Positions 24,598 through 33,809 are shown, numbered from the stretch's first letter. The stretch is 64,000 bases of DNA from Pseudonocardia hierapolitana (GCF_007994075.1 NZ_VIWU01000001.1:868001-932000); one strand, 5' to 3'. Translations and numbers: made by a program. The notes: generated by a model from the sequence alone, not told the origin.

Positions 24598-25524
24598 ATG
24601 ACAACACCGTCGACGACGAGCTGGCCCAGCCTGCGGGTCTCGGACTGGACCCCCACCCGCGACACCCTGCACATGTGGACCCAGATCGTGGGCAAGATCC
24701 GCATGGCCCACGCCCCGCTGCTCAACCACTGGTGGCAGGTGACCCTGTACGTCAGCCCGCGCGGGCTGACGACGTCGACCATCCCGCACCGCACCGGCGC
24801 CTTCGAGATCGAGTTCGACTTCCTCGGCCACCGGCTCGAGGTCCGCAGCAGCAACGGCGGCGTGCGGAGCCTCCCGCTCCGGCCGATGCCGGTCGCCGAG
24901 TTCTACACCCGGATCCTGGACATGCTCGACCAGCTCGGGATCGAAGCACCGATCCGACCGCACCCCAACGAGGTCGACCCGGCGATCCCCTTCGCCGAGG
25001 ACCACGTCCACGCCTCCTACGACGGCGAGGCGGCCGCCCTTTTCTGGCGGCAGCTGCTGCAGGCGAACCGCCTGATCGGCGAGTTCCGGTCGCACTTCGT
25101 CGGCAAGGTCAGCCCCGTGCACTTCTTCTGGGGAGGCATGGACCTCGCCTGCACCCGCTTCTCCGGGCGGTCCGCTCCGCCGCACCCCGGCGGAGTGCCC
25201 AACTGCGGGGACTGGGTCATGGTCGAGGGCTACTCCCGGGAACTGTCCAGCTGCGGGTTCTGGCCCGGCGGCGGCGAGGAAGGCGCCTTCTACTCCTACG
25301 CCTACCCCGAGCCCGACGGGTTCGCCGATCAACCGATTGGCCCCGAAGGCGCGTACTTCAGCACCGAGTTCCAGCAGTTCCTGCTGCCCTACGAGGTCGC
25401 GCGCGCCGCACCCGACCCCGACCGCGCGGTCGCGGAGTTCCTCCACACCACATACGAAGCCGCCGCGGACCGCGGACGCTGGGACCGCTCCGCGCTGGAG
25501 GACGACCCCTTCCGGTTGGCGTGA
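24598..25524 (+). CDS. DUF5996 family protein
   Basis: A 308-residue soluble protein. WPSLRVSDWTPTRDTLHMWT near the N-terminus, LNHWWQVTLYVSPRGLTTS, and the aromatic-rich VSPVHFFWGGMDLACTRFSG are the marks I associate with DUF5996, a family without known function. ATG 24598 is the first in frame. The gene ends one base before the stop of the convergent glutaminase gene, so their transcripts probably overlap. Confidence 0.75.
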   Translation: MTTPSTTSWPSLRVSDWTPTRDTLHMWTQIVGKIRMAHAPLLNHWWQVTLYVSPRGLTTSTIPHRTGAFEIEFDFLGHRLEVRSSNGGVRSLPLRPMPVAEFYTRILDMLDQLGIEAPIRPHPNEVDPAIPFAEDHVHASYDGEAAALFWRQLLQANRLIGEFRSHFVGKVSPVHFFWGGMDLACTRFSGRSAPPHPGGVPNCGDWVMVEGYSRELSSCGFWPGGGEEGAFYSYAYPEPDGFADQPIGPEGAYFSTEFQQFLLPYEVARAAPDPDRAVAEFLHTTYEAAADRGRWDRSALEDDPFRLA

Positions 25525-26775
25525 TCACCACAGCGATGTGTGCACCACCGGGCGTCTGCCGTCGCCGAGGTCCGGATCGGGAAGGACGGTGTCGGGGTCG
25601 ACGAGTGTGGTGGTGTGGCCGTCGAGTGTCAGGCGGCGCAGTGCTTCGAGGATCATGCGGCGGCCGACGTCGCTGAATCGATCGACGCGTGTGAGGTCCA
25701 GCGTCACTGTGGAGGTGCTGATCGCATCGCCAGACAGACGATCGAGGATCGCCTCAGCGCCGGGGAAGTGGATCACTCCCTGGATCTCGTAGACGGTGGT
25801 ATCGCCCTCGACCGTGGCCCCGCGGACGGCGGTGATCCCGTGGGGTTCGGCTTCCATCAGGTGCATCCCCATGTCGCGGGACAGACGTTCGCAGATCGCG
25901 ACTCCACGCACGCTGTTTCCGTGCGTGTCCAGGCGGGGCGAGACCGTGCCGAGGCCGAGCTCCCCCGGCAGTGCTCCCATCAGGCCGCCGGCCACGCCAC
26001 TCTTGGCGGGAATGCCGACCCGGACCAGCCAGTCGCCGGCGGCGTCGTACATACCGCAGCCAGCCATCACCGCCAGCGTCCGGCGCGCGACGGCGGGGGG
26101 AACGACCCGGTTCCCGGTGACGGGCTGGACGCCGGCGTTGGCCAGTGTCGCGCCCATGACGGCGAGGTCCCGGACGGTGACCCGCACAGCGCATTGTCGT
26201 GTGTAGCCGTCCACGACGGACTGTGCCGTGTCGGCGATGACACCGTAGTTGCGCAGCATGTGCACGATCGCGAGGTTGCGGTCGGCGGTCTCGATTTCGG
26301 AGCGGTAGACCTCCTCGTCCACGGTCAGGACGCGGCCGGCGAGCTCGGAGAGGAACTCGACGATGCGGGTCACACGGTCCTGGGTCGTCGCGTCGTCGCC
26401 GGCCAGGAGGTGGTGGACTGCGAGCGCACCGGCATTGATCATCGGGTTCTTCGGGCGATGTGTGTCGCCTTCCAACGACAGTTCGTCGAACGCCTCACCG
26501 GAGGGTTCAACACCCACGGTCGCATCGACGGCGTCGGCGCCGCGGTCGATCAGCGCCGCCGCATAGGCGAAGGGTTTCGAGATCGACTGGATCGAGAACT
26601 CGACTCGGTCGTCGCCCACCGAGTAGGTCCGCCCGTTCGGGATCGTCAGCGCGACGCCCAGAACGTTCGGGTCGGCGTCGGCGAGCTGCGGGATGTAGTC
26701 GGCCACGGCGCCCGCCCGGTCGTCGCGCAGGCTGTCGAGGATCTCGTGCAGGTAGTCGGGAACGGGGTTTCGCAC
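25525..26775 (-). CDS. glsA: Glutaminase A fused to a STAS domain
   Basis: A 416-residue protein. Residues 1 to about 305 are a serine-dependent glutaminase: FSIQSISKPFAYAAAL contains the catalytic Ser-x-x-Lys near residue 64, then PKNPMINAGALAVHH and IPAKSGVAGGLMGALPGELG. The enzyme hydrolyses L-glutamine to glutamate and ammonia in the cytoplasm. The last ~100 residues (TVTLDLTRVDRFSDVGRRMI) are a STAS domain, seen in a subset of glutaminases and thought to be regulatory. GTG start at 26773-26775. The gene is convergent with the DUF5996 gene. Confidence 0.92.
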   Translation of the reverse strand: MRNPVPDYLHEILDSLRDDRAGAVADYIPQLADADPNVLGVALTIPNGRTYSVGDDRVEFSIQSISKPFAYAAALIDRGADAVDATVGVEPSGEAFDELSLEGDTHRPKNPMINAGALAVHHLLAGDDATTQDRVTRIVEFLSELAGRVLTVDEEVYRSEIETADRNLAIVHMLRNYGVIADTAQSVVDGYTRQCAVRVTVRDLAVMGATLANAGVQPVTGNRVVPPAVARRTLAVMAGCGMYDAAGDWLVRVGIPAKSGVAGGLMGALPGELGLGTVSPRLDTHGNSVRGVAICERLSRDMGMHLMEAEPHGITAVRGATVEGDTTVYEIQGVIHFPGAEAILDRLSGDAISTSTVTLDLTRVDRFSDVGRRMILEALRRLTLDGHTTTLVDPDTVLPDPDLGDGRRPVVHTSLW

Positions 26776-26828
26776 GTGCGTCTCGTTTCCGATCTCGTCG
26801 AACGGCGACGTCGCAGCCGGTGGCCCGG

Positions 26829-26981
26829 TCAGACCATCGGGTTGCCGCTGTGACCGTCGGTCGTCATCCCGGCGCCGCTGGTCACCACGAACGTCATTCG
26901 CGTGTCAGATTCGTAGGTCAACCGCGCCTGCAACTGGCCGAGGTTCGCCGCGAAAGTCTTGCCGACGAGCTGAGCTGCCAT
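26829..26981 (-). pseudogene. Truncated MoaF-like protein gene
   Basis: 50 codons: MAAQLVGKTFAANLGQLQAR, then a stretch with DTRMTFVVTSGAGMTTDGHS, then a stop. This matches the first part of MoaF-related proteins of about 110 residues, which continue after DGH with several more strands. The ATG is preceded by GGGAGA. It directly follows the gene for a dinucleotide-binding protein in the same direction. Truncated by deletion or point change; a free-standing peptide is less likely. Confidence 0.5.
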
Positions 26982-26995
26982 GACTGGACTTCTCC

Positions 26996-27541
26996 CTACG
27001 CGGCGGTCGGTGACACCCGGTAGAAGTACGGGCCGATACCGTTCTGGGCGATCCCGATCAGCAGCGGGCCGATGTCCTCGATCTGGCGGGCCATCTCCAG
27101 CCCGCCGACGTGGATCGGCTCGAACCCGGCGTCCCGGTTGAGCCGGTCGACGAGCTCGCGGATCTCCGGCTCCGCAGCGACCAGGTTGCCCGGGGGTGTC
27201 GCCTGCGCCGCCAGCTTGGAGTACTCCGAGGCGAAGTTGGCGCTGAACGACTTCGCCACCGGGCCGCCCGTGAGGGACCGGACGAGGTGCGCGTTGGACT
27301 CGTGGCCGGGGTCGCGGGGGCCGTAGACGTTGGTGGCGTCGACGGCAGGTTTGCCGGCGATGCCGGTGACCCGGGCGAGTGCGTCGGCGACGCTGTCGCC
27401 GGGGACGGCGACCACGAGGACATCGGCGTCGGTGCCGTCGCCGCCGTCGCGGCCCAGAGCGGTGACGGTGTGCCCGGCCGCGGTCCACAGCGCGGCGAGG
27501 CCACCTCCGACGTTGCCTCGGCCCAGAACGGTGATCTTCAC
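26996..27541 (-). CDS. NAD(P)-binding oxidoreductase, F420-dependent NADP reductase-like
   Basis: A 181-residue Rossmann protein starting KITVLGRGNVGGGLAALW after a GTG (27539-27541) preceded by AAAGGA. ADVLVVAVPGDSVADALARV and KPAVDATNVYG follow the NADP oxidoreductase coenzyme-F420-dependent pattern. VAKSFSANFASEYSKLAA is the later helix. Shorter than the 236-residue relative at 32457-33167. Substrate unknown; probably reduces a small metabolite or regenerates cofactor. Confidence 0.8.
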   Translation of the reverse strand: MKITVLGRGNVGGGLAALWTAAGHTVTALGRDGGDGTDADVLVVAVPGDSVADALARVTGIAGKPAVDATNVYGPRDPGHESNAHLVRSLTGGPVAKSFSANFASEYSKLAAQATPPGNLVAAEPEIRELVDRLNRDAGFEPIHVGGLEMARQIEDIGPLLIGIAQNGIGPYFYRVSPTAA

Positions 27542-27806
27542 ACATGTTCCTTTCTCGCTCGGAACGGGGAGTGGTCGTGTCGGTCGACCACGCCGTTCCG
27601 GGTAGACGAGGTGCTGGATCTCCGGGAACTCGCCGAGCTGGCGGGCGTGACGGAGTCGATCAGGATCGGTCACAGCAGCGGCTCCCCTTGTCGTCCGAGC
27701 TGCATGCCGACACTCGGGCCGGCATCCCGGGGGGCTCGCGGGAACGCTACGCGAATCCGGGTCCGTCCGAATCGGGCGCGCAATCGGTCATCGGTACACG
27801 GCAGGC
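27542..27806. other. Spacer, no recognised gene
   Basis: Between the oxidoreductase start and the 3' end of the LuxR-type regulator gene. Nothing recognised. Confidence 0.5.
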
Positions 27807-30566
27807 TCAGTCACCGGCCGCGCTGAGCCGTAGGCCCCCCGCGAAGTCGATCCGGGCCAGCTCGGCACGGGAGGTGATGCCCAACTTGGGGTAGACGTTG
27901 GCCAGGTGGTGGCCGACCGTGCGCGGACTGATCAACAACTGTGCCGCGATCGCCCGATTGGTCAGGCCGTCCGCGGCCAGCCGCGCGACCCGCAGCTCCT
28001 GCGCGGTCAGCCCGGCTGCGGTCGCAGCATCGGGCACGCGGGGGGCGGTGGGCCGTTCGGTCAGGGCCTGCTCGCGCAACGCCCGCACTCGCAGCGGTTC
28101 CGCACCGAGGCGTTCGAAGATCTCGGCTGCCGCGGCGAGCTGGAGCCGGGCATCGGCCCGGCGGCGGGCCCGCCGCAGCCACTCCCCGTACAGCAGCCGG
28201 GTGCGGGCGAACTCGAACGGCTGCCCGCCCGCCCCCGCGACGTCGAGGGCGGCTCGGAACGAGGCCTCGGCCGCCGATCCGCTGTGGACGAGGGCGCGCA
28301 GGCGGTGGCAGGCCGTGCGGGCCCAGGTCGCGCCCGTGCGCTGCGCCCAGTCCTCCACCAGGACGACCTGAGCCTCGGCGACGTCGGCGTTCCCGACCTG
28401 CACCGCCGCCTCGGCGGTGTCCACGGCGGCGAACAGCGCGAAGGTGGGGTGAGCGCACTCGTGGCCGGGCTCGGCGAGACACAGCAGGTCGATCAACGCG
28501 TCCTGGGGACGACCGTCGAACAACGCCGCCCGTCCGCGGTGCCAGTACGCCGATGCGCTCAGCGCGCGCACCCCGCGCGGAACCGAGATCTGCAGGACGT
28601 GGGTGGTGTGCTCGGCGACGGCGCGGCCGTCACCTCGCGCGGCGACCAACGACCCGAGGGACGAGTGGCACTGCGTCGCCACGTGATCCGCCCCGACCTC
28701 CTCGGCGAGCAGCAGCCCCTCGGCGGCCGCGGCCTCGGCCGCATCCCACCGGCCCGCAGCGAGGTCGAGGACCGCGGTCTGGGAGAGCACCACTGCCAGT
28801 GCGGCGAGCTCGTGCCGACGCCGCAGCTGTGCGGCCTGCACGCGCAGCACGTCGAGCAGCCCACCCTCGATGCCCCAGGCCTGGACCAACGGCACGGGCG
28901 GGAGCAGCTCCCACGCCGCGGTACCGAGGCGACCGACCGTGTCGCTGGCCATGTCCAGGGGGGTCGGGGTGACCTCGCCGGTCTCGTCGTAGCAGGACCA
29001 CCAGTTCCGCAGCACGGGCATCAGCTCCGACAGGGTGGGGTCACCGTCGGTGTCCACGGCCCGCACCTGCTGCAGCGCCTCCTGCTGGAGGTCGGGCCGA
29101 CCGGCCGACCACGCGGCGCGGACCGCCACCGTGCCCAGCTCCACCGCGCGGCGGGTCTCGGGGACCACGGCCATGTCGCAGACCAGGTAGCGGTGGGCCC
29201 GCTCGGGCATGCCGTAGGCGAACTCGAGGATCCCGCGCAACCCGCCGCTCATCCGCGCGACGGCAGGCTCACCGCACAGGCGCTCGGCGTCCTCGAGCAG
29301 CTGCCGCGCTGCCTCGGCGTCACCGGCGGCCCACGCGGCGCGGGCGGCAGCGGCCAGCCGGCGCGCAGCCGCGGCCGGCGTCGGTGAGAGCTCCGCCGCC
29401 CGACGCAGCGTGCGAGCCGCCATCGGGCCCGCACTGCGTCGCAGGCACTGCTCGGCCGCTCGTTCCAGGAGCGCGGCGACGTCCTCGTCCACCCCGTCGG
29501 CAGCGGCGGCCAGGTGCCAGGCCCGTTCCGCGGTGGCATCCGTCGGCAGGGCGGCGGCCAGCGCCCGGTGCGCGGCCTGCCTCTCCAGGAAGGGGGCGCC
29601 GTCGTAGACCGCCGCACGGATCAGCGGGTGCCGGAACTCCAGCCGGGCCCCCGAGGCGCGGATCAGACCGGAGCGCAGAGCCTCGTCCCAGCTGGACGTG
29701 TCAACGCCCCATCCGGACCCGGCACGGTGCACGACGTGCCGGTCGCCCCGGTCCTCGGCGGCGGCCAGCAGCAGCAACGCCCGGGTCGACGGCTTCAGGG
29801 CCTCGACCCGCACGCAGAACGCCCGCCGCAACCGTGGCCCGACCGGCACCGGTCCCCCGGACGGCAGGAGGGGCGCATCGCCCTCGGTCTCGCGATCGAG
29901 GGTGGGCAGCTCGTGCAGCGCCAACGGGTTGCCCCCCGCCGCCCGGACCGTGTGGTCGACCAGCGCCTCGCCGGCGTCCGGCACGACAGCGTCGACCAGC
30001 CTGCGCGCGTCGACGTCGGCCAGGCCCACGATCTCGCGCGCCGGCAATCCCTCCCACGGTCCCGAGGCGGGATCCTCGTGCCCGGTCAGCAGCACCACGA
30101 CCGGGTCCGTCGCCACTCGTCGCGCGAGGAAGCCCAGGCAGTGCGCGGTCGCCTCGTCGACCCATTGGGCGTCGTCCACCACGACGAGCACCGGACGTTC
30201 CCGGGCCAGACCGGAGACCAGTGACAGCACGGCTGCACCGATGAGGAACCGGTTGGTCGCATCCCGGCTCATCCCCAGCGCGCCGCGCAACGCCGCGGCC
30301 TGCGGGGCGGCGAGCGTCTCCACCCGGTCCACCACCGGCCACAGCAGCTCGTGCAGCGCCGCGAAGGCGAGCCCCGACTCCATCCGGGTGCCCCGGCACC
30401 GGAGCACGATGGCGTCGGACGCCGCCGCGACGGCGTACTCGAGCAGGGCGGTCTTGCCGATACCCGGCTCACCCCACAGCACGAGCGCGGAACCCGCGCC
30501 GCCCGCCGCCCGATCCAGCAGCCCGTCGAGGGCTGCCGTCTCGGCGCGCCGCCCGAACAGCTCCAT
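27807..30566 (-). CDS. Large ATP-binding LuxR family regulator (LAL type)
   Basis: A 919-residue regulator. The N-terminal AAA/NACHT-like ATPase has Walker A GEPGIGKTA (about residues 32-40) and Walker B VLVVVDDAQWVDEATA (about 126-141). The central part is an alpha-helical repeat scaffold of TPR type. The C-terminus is a LuxR winged helix, LTAQELRVARLAADGLTNRA and LISPRTVGHHLANVYPKLGI. Such proteins act as ligand- and ATP-dependent activators. The promoter region at 30567-30700 contains a module also found upstream of the deleted reductase at 23658, so both may have been its targets. Confidence 0.92.
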   Translation of the reverse strand: MELFGRRAETAALDGLLDRAAGGAGSALVLWGEPGIGKTALLEYAVAAASDAIVLRCRGTRMESGLAFAALHELLWPVVDRVETLAAPQAAALRGALGMSRDATNRFLIGAAVLSLVSGLARERPVLVVVDDAQWVDEATAHCLGFLARRVATDPVVVLLTGHEDPASGPWEGLPAREIVGLADVDARRLVDAVVPDAGEALVDHTVRAAGGNPLALHELPTLDRETEGDAPLLPSGGPVPVGPRLRRAFCVRVEALKPSTRALLLLAAAEDRGDRHVVHRAGSGWGVDTSSWDEALRSGLIRASGARLEFRHPLIRAAVYDGAPFLERQAAHRALAAALPTDATAERAWHLAAAADGVDEDVAALLERAAEQCLRRSAGPMAARTLRRAAELSPTPAAAARRLAAAARAAWAAGDAEAARQLLEDAERLCGEPAVARMSGGLRGILEFAYGMPERAHRYLVCDMAVVPETRRAVELGTVAVRAAWSAGRPDLQQEALQQVRAVDTDGDPTLSELMPVLRNWWSCYDETGEVTPTPLDMASDTVGRLGTAAWELLPPVPLVQAWGIEGGLLDVLRVQAAQLRRRHELAALAVVLSQTAVLDLAAGRWDAAEAAAAEGLLLAEEVGADHVATQCHSSLGSLVAARGDGRAVAEHTTHVLQISVPRGVRALSASAYWHRGRAALFDGRPQDALIDLLCLAEPGHECAHPTFALFAAVDTAEAAVQVGNADVAEAQVVLVEDWAQRTGATWARTACHRLRALVHSGSAAEASFRAALDVAGAGGQPFEFARTRLLYGEWLRRARRRADARLQLAAAAEIFERLGAEPLRVRALREQALTERPTAPRVPDAATAAGLTAQELRVARLAADGLTNRAIAAQLLISPRTVGHHLANVYPKLGITSRAELARIDFAGGLRLSAAGD

Positions 30567-30645
30567 GTCCCACCCCAGAACGTCCCGCCCGGCCGCTGTG
30601 GTGCGGCCGTTTCGAGGCTATAGCCCGATCTGCCCCATCGCGGGC

Positions 30646-30705
30646 GACCGATCGACCGGCCGATCCGGTGAGGGCCGCGGCGCCCGACACTCGATCCCGT
30701 GAGCC
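30646..30705. repeat. Promoter module, copy B (see 23606-23664)
   Basis: Starts GACCGATCGACCGGCCGATC and ends CCGTGAGCC. It lies about 80 bases upstream of the LuxR-type regulator gene. The plus-strand GTG at 30699 opens a frame (VSPPRGREPVS) that resembles the first residues of the reductase relic but then runs into the MarR gene. Confidence 0.6.
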
Positions 30706-30728
30706 CTCCGCGCGGCCGGGAGCCGGTG

Positions 30729-31193
30729 TCATCCGTCGTTGCCGGGGAGCCGGTCGAGGACCCGTTCGAGCGCGGGTCCGATGACGTCGAGCTCGGCGTC
30801 GGTGAGCACGCCGATGAAGTGCCGCCGGACGGCGGCGACGTGCGCCGGAGCGACGGCGACGATGGCCGTCCGGCCTGCGTCGGTGAGCCGGACCATCGAC
30901 CCGCGCGCGTCCTCGCCGCACTCCTCACGGGCGACCAGGCCGCGCTTCTCCATCCGCGTGACCTGGTGGGAGACCCGGCTGCGCTCCCAGCCGACCATCC
31001 GGCCGAGGTCACGCGCCCGCAACACCCCGCCCGGAGCCTCCGACAGCGGCACCAACAGGGTGTACTCCGCCCCGGACAGCCCCGCATCCTGGACCAGCTG
31101 GCGTTCCAGCACTGCGGTCAGCCGCTGCAGCACGCCGATCATCCCGCGCCACGCACGAGCCTCCCGCTCGTCGAGCCAGCGCGCCTCACCCAT
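30729..31193 (-). CDS. MarR family transcriptional regulator
   Basis: A 154-residue MarR protein. LSGAEYTLLVPLSEAPGGVL, ARDLGRMVGWERSRVSHQVT and RMEKRGLVAREE are the helix-turn-helix and wing. ATG at 31191-31193; TAGGCT six bases before it suggests a leaderless start. A TGACGCGTCA palindrome lies 22 bases upstream and a second 141 bases further, before the divergent LLM oxidoreductase gene. It therefore probably represses both itself and that gene in response to a small aromatic or oxidant. Confidence 0.9.
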   Translation of the reverse strand: MGEARWLDEREARAWRGMIGVLQRLTAVLERQLVQDAGLSGAEYTLLVPLSEAPGGVLRARDLGRMVGWERSRVSHQVTRMEKRGLVAREECGEDARGSMVRLTDAGRTAIVAVAPAHVAAVRRHFIGVLTDAELDVIGPALERVLDRLPGNDG

Positions 31194-31211
31194 GCGCCGA
31201 GCCTATCAGCG

Positions 31212-31322
31212 ATGTTGACGCGTCATCTAAATTCCGCCAAGGCGACCGGGCGCAAGAAGCTGATCATCGCCGGTCTCCGGACGGAGATCTGCCCCACCCC
31301 CACCACCAGCACCCGCGCGTAG
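31212..31322 (+). pseudogene. Isochorismatase-family hydrolase fragment
   Basis: A 36-residue frame with SAKATGRKKLIIAGLRTEIC, the strand and loop that carry the catalytic cysteine in isochorismatase/YcaC-type hydrolases, followed by unrelated residues and TAG. The rest of the ~200-residue protein is absent. The ATG overlaps the MarR operator. This looks like the scar of a deleted hydrolase gene between the MarR and LLM genes. Confidence 0.5.
31216..31225. promoter_or_regulatory. MarR operator candidate 1
   Basis: Perfect palindrome TGACGCGTCA inside TGTTGACGCGTCATC, at the expected -35 region of the MarR gene promoter. Confidence 0.65.
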
Positions 31323-31356
31323 CCGCCCGAGGGAACAGGACAGCGGCACATCTTGT

Positions 31357-31366
31357 TGACGCGTCA
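31357..31366. promoter_or_regulatory. MarR operator candidate 2
   Basis: Second TGACGCGTCA, again within TGTTGACGCGTCATC, 57 bases before the start of the LLM oxidoreductase gene. Confidence 0.65.
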
Positions 31367-31422
31367 TCCATTCTCGGCAACACTTGAAGGCTCAAGTTCC
31401 CTTGACATCCAGGAGCAATCCG

Positions 31423-32460
31423 ATGAGCGACCTCGCGCTCGGCCTCGGCACCTTCGGTGACGTGCCCGAAGACGACTCCGGCGCCCCCGCCTCCCACGCC
31501 GAGGCGATACGCCAGGTCGTCACCGAGGCGACCCTCGCCGACGAACTCGGCGTCGACGCCATCTCGCTCGGCGAGCACCACCGACCCGAGTACGCGATCT
31601 CCACACCCGAGACCGTGCTCGCCGGCATCGCCGCCCGCACCTCCCGCATCCGCCTCGGCTCCGGCGTCACCGTGCTCAGCTCCGACGACCCCGTGCGCGT
31701 CTTCCAGCGCTTCTCCACGCTCGACGCGATCTCGTCGGGCCGCGCCGAGGTGATCCTCGGGCGCGGCTCGTTCACCGAGTCGTTCCCCCTGTTCGGCTAC
31801 GACCTCGCCGACTACGAGGTGCTCTTCGAGGAGAAGCTCGAGCTGTTCGTCCAGCTCCTCGACGAGAAGCCGGTCACGTGGACCGGCACCGTGCGCGCCC
31901 CGCTCGAGCACGCCGACGTGTACCCCAAGACCGACTCCGGACGCCTGACCACCTGGGTCGGCGTCGGCGGTTCACCGCAGTCGATCATCCGCACCGCCCG
32001 CTACGGCCTGCCGCTCATGCTCGCCATCATCGGCGGCCCGCCCGAGCGGTTCACCCCGCTCATCGGGCTCTACCAGCGCGCCACCGACCGGCTCGGCACC
32101 ACCGCATGGCCGGTCGGCATGCACTCACCCGGCTTCATCGCCGACACCGACGACGAGGCCAAGCAGATCCACTACACCCGCTACAAGGTCATCCGCGACC
32201 GCATCGGCGCCCAGCGCGGCTGGCCACCGCTGCGGCGGGAGGAGTACGACGCCGATGTCGAGCACGGCTCGTTGTACGTCGGCTCCCCGGAGACCGTCGC
32301 CCGCAAGATCGCCCGTACCGTCCGCACACTCGGCGTCGGCCGGTTCGACCTGGTCTACACCAGCGGCTCGCAACCGATGAGCGCCCGCCTGCGGGCCGTC
32401 GAGCTCTACGGCAGCAAGGTCATCCCGATGGTCCGCGACATCCTCGCGGAGACGACGTGA
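31423..32460 (+). CDS. LLM class flavin-dependent oxidoreductase
   Basis: A 345-residue luciferase-like TIM-barrel oxidoreductase. [20 protein letters not shown], the following [20 protein letters not shown], and [20 protein letters not shown] are typical of the FMN- or F420-dependent LLM family. AGGAG lies eight bases before the ATG. It is followed, with a GTGA overlap, by an F420-dependent-reductase-like gene. The divergent MarR repressor and its operator suggest an inducible detoxification or catabolic role. Confidence 0.9.
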   Translation: MSDLALGLGTFGDVPEDDSGAPASHAEAIRQVVTEATLADELGVDAISLGEHHRPEYAISTPETVLAGIAARTSRIRLGSGVTVLSSDDPVRVFQRFSTLDAISSGRAEVILGRGSFTESFPLFGYDLADYEVLFEEKLELFVQLLDEKPVTWTGTVRAPLEHADVYPKTDSGRLTTWVGVGGSPQSIIRTARYGLPLMLAIIGGPPERFTPLIGLYQRATDRLGTTAWPVGMHSPGFIADTDDEAKQIHYTRYKVIRDRIGAQRGWPPLRREEYDADVEHGSLYVGSPETVARKIARTVRTLGVGRFDLVYTSGSQPMSARLRAVELYGSKVIPMVRDILAETT

Positions 32461-33167
32461 ACACCACCATCGCGATCCTGGGTGCCGGCAAGGTCGGCAC
32501 CGTGCTCGCCCGGCTCGCCGTCGCCGCGGGCTACCGCGTGCTCGTCGCCGGCTCCGGCGACCCGGCGAAGATCGCGCTCATCGTCGAGGTCGTCACGCCC
32601 GGCGCGACCGCCACGACCGCCGCCGAGGCGGCCGAGCAGGCCGACGTCGTCGTCCTCGCCCTCCCCCTCGGCAAGCACCGCACCATCCCCGCCGACGCGC
32701 TGCGCGGCAAGCTCGTCGTCGATGCGATGAACTACTGGTGGGAGACCGACGGCATCCGCGACGACCTCACCGACCCGCGCACCTCCTCCAGCGAGATCGT
32801 GCAGGCCTCCCTGCCCGAAGCCCGTGTGGTCAAGGCGTTCAACCACATGGGCTACCACGACCTCGAGGACGAAGCCCGCCCCGCCGCAGCGCCCGGACGC
32901 AAAGCGCTCGCCATCGCAGGCGATGATGCCGCCGACGTCGCCGCTGTCGGCCAACTCGTCGATGCGCTCGGCTTCGACCCCGTCGTCGCAGGCCCGCTCG
33001 CCGAGGGCGTCCGCTTCGAGCCCGGCGCCGAGCTGTTCGGTGCGAACGCCGACGCCGACGAGGTCCGCGCCATGCTCGAGCGTTTCCCGGGCTCCCCGCG
33101 CGGCCGTACCGTCGCGCGAGCGCGCTCGGCCGGGTCCGAGGAACACGCCTTCGGGACCAGCACATGA
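32457..33167 (+). CDS. NAD(P)-binding protein, F420-dependent NADP reductase-like
   Basis: A 236-residue Rossmann protein beginning [40 protein letters not shown] and [15 protein letters not shown] are family marks; [14 protein letters not shown] and [20 protein letters not shown] continue it. GTG 32457-32459 overlaps the LLM stop by four bases, and its own stop overlaps the pirin relic start (ATGA). It may supply reduced cofactor to, or act after, the LLM oxidoreductase. Confidence 0.85.
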   Translation: MNTTIAILGAGKVGTVLARLAVAAGYRVLVAGSGDPAKIALIVEVVTPGATATTAAEAAEQADVVVLALPLGKHRTIPADALRGKLVVDAMNYWWETDGIRDDLTDPRTSSSEIVQASLPEARVVKAFNHMGYHDLEDEARPAAAPGRKALAIAGDDAADVAAVGQLVDALGFDPVVAGPLAEGVRFEPGAELFGANADADEVRAMLERFPGSPRGRTVARARSAGSEEHAFGTST

Positions 33168-33427
33168 GCAACACCGAAACGGTCCCGGTCGAGCTCACCT
33201 GCGCTGGCGGCGCGCCCGGCACCGGAGCGGTCGAGGTCCTGCCCGCACGGGAGGTGCCGCTCGGTGGCCCTCGGGCGATGACGGTCCGGCGCACGCTGCC
33301 GCAGCGCAAGCGATCGCTGATCGGCGCATGGTGCTTCGCCGACCATTACGGACCCACCACGGTCGACCGCAGCGGGGGTATGGACGTGCCCCCGCACCCG
33401 CACACCGGCCTGCAGACCGCGACCTGG
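33164..33427 (+). pseudogene. Truncated pirin family protein gene
   Basis: The frame opens [20 protein letters not shown] and reaches CFADHYGPTTVDRSGGMDVP, then PHPHTGLQTATW, which is the metal-site region of pirins (His pair in PHPHTG). From W88 onward the translation loses all similarity and stops at 33556. About 200 C-terminal residues including the second cupin are missing. It is coupled by ATGA to the upstream gene. Confidence 0.7.
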
Positions 33428-33723
33428 CAGCCGACAACCGCTACCAGATCCGGGTCGACGGCGCGCCCGCCGGATTCACCGAGTTCCGCGACCGGGACGC
33501 ACAACGGGTCTTCATCCACACCGAAATCAGCGAGGCGTTCCAGGGCAAGGGCTTGAGCTCCGTGCTCATCGAACGAGCCCTGACCCACACTCGTGAGGAA
33601 GGCAAGCGCATCGTTCCGGTCTGCCCGGCCGTGGCTCGCTACCTCGCGAAGCACGACGGGCTCACCGACATCACCGATCCGGTGGACCGCGACGTCCTGA
33701 CGTGGCTGGCCGCAGGCCGGTAG
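33421..33723 (+). pseudogene. 5'-truncated GNAT acetyltransferase gene fused to the pirin relic
   Basis: Another frame from 33421 reads DLAADNRYQIRVDGAPAGFT and then FIHTEISEAFQGKGLSSVLI, RIVPVCPAVARYLAKHDGLT, a short GNAT domain like that at 23964-24263. Only the first few residues and the start codon are missing, replaced out of frame by pirin sequence. The junction near 33421-33428 marks a deletion that removed the pirin 3' end and the acetyltransferase 5' end. Confidence 0.7.
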
Positions 33724-33809
33724 CCGGAACCACCCAGCAACGTCCGTCCCGGCGCTTCCCACCGGTGGTCGACCGAGCGCCGATCGGATCGAGGACGAAG
33801 GAGGACACG

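Noticed and set aside
27906..29387. Long plus-strand frame of about 490 codons opposite the LuxR-type regulator
   Set aside because: It is the mirror of the regulator gene; the translation is Gly/Arg/Pro/His-rich with no domain, whereas the minus strand gives a complete, well-ordered protein.
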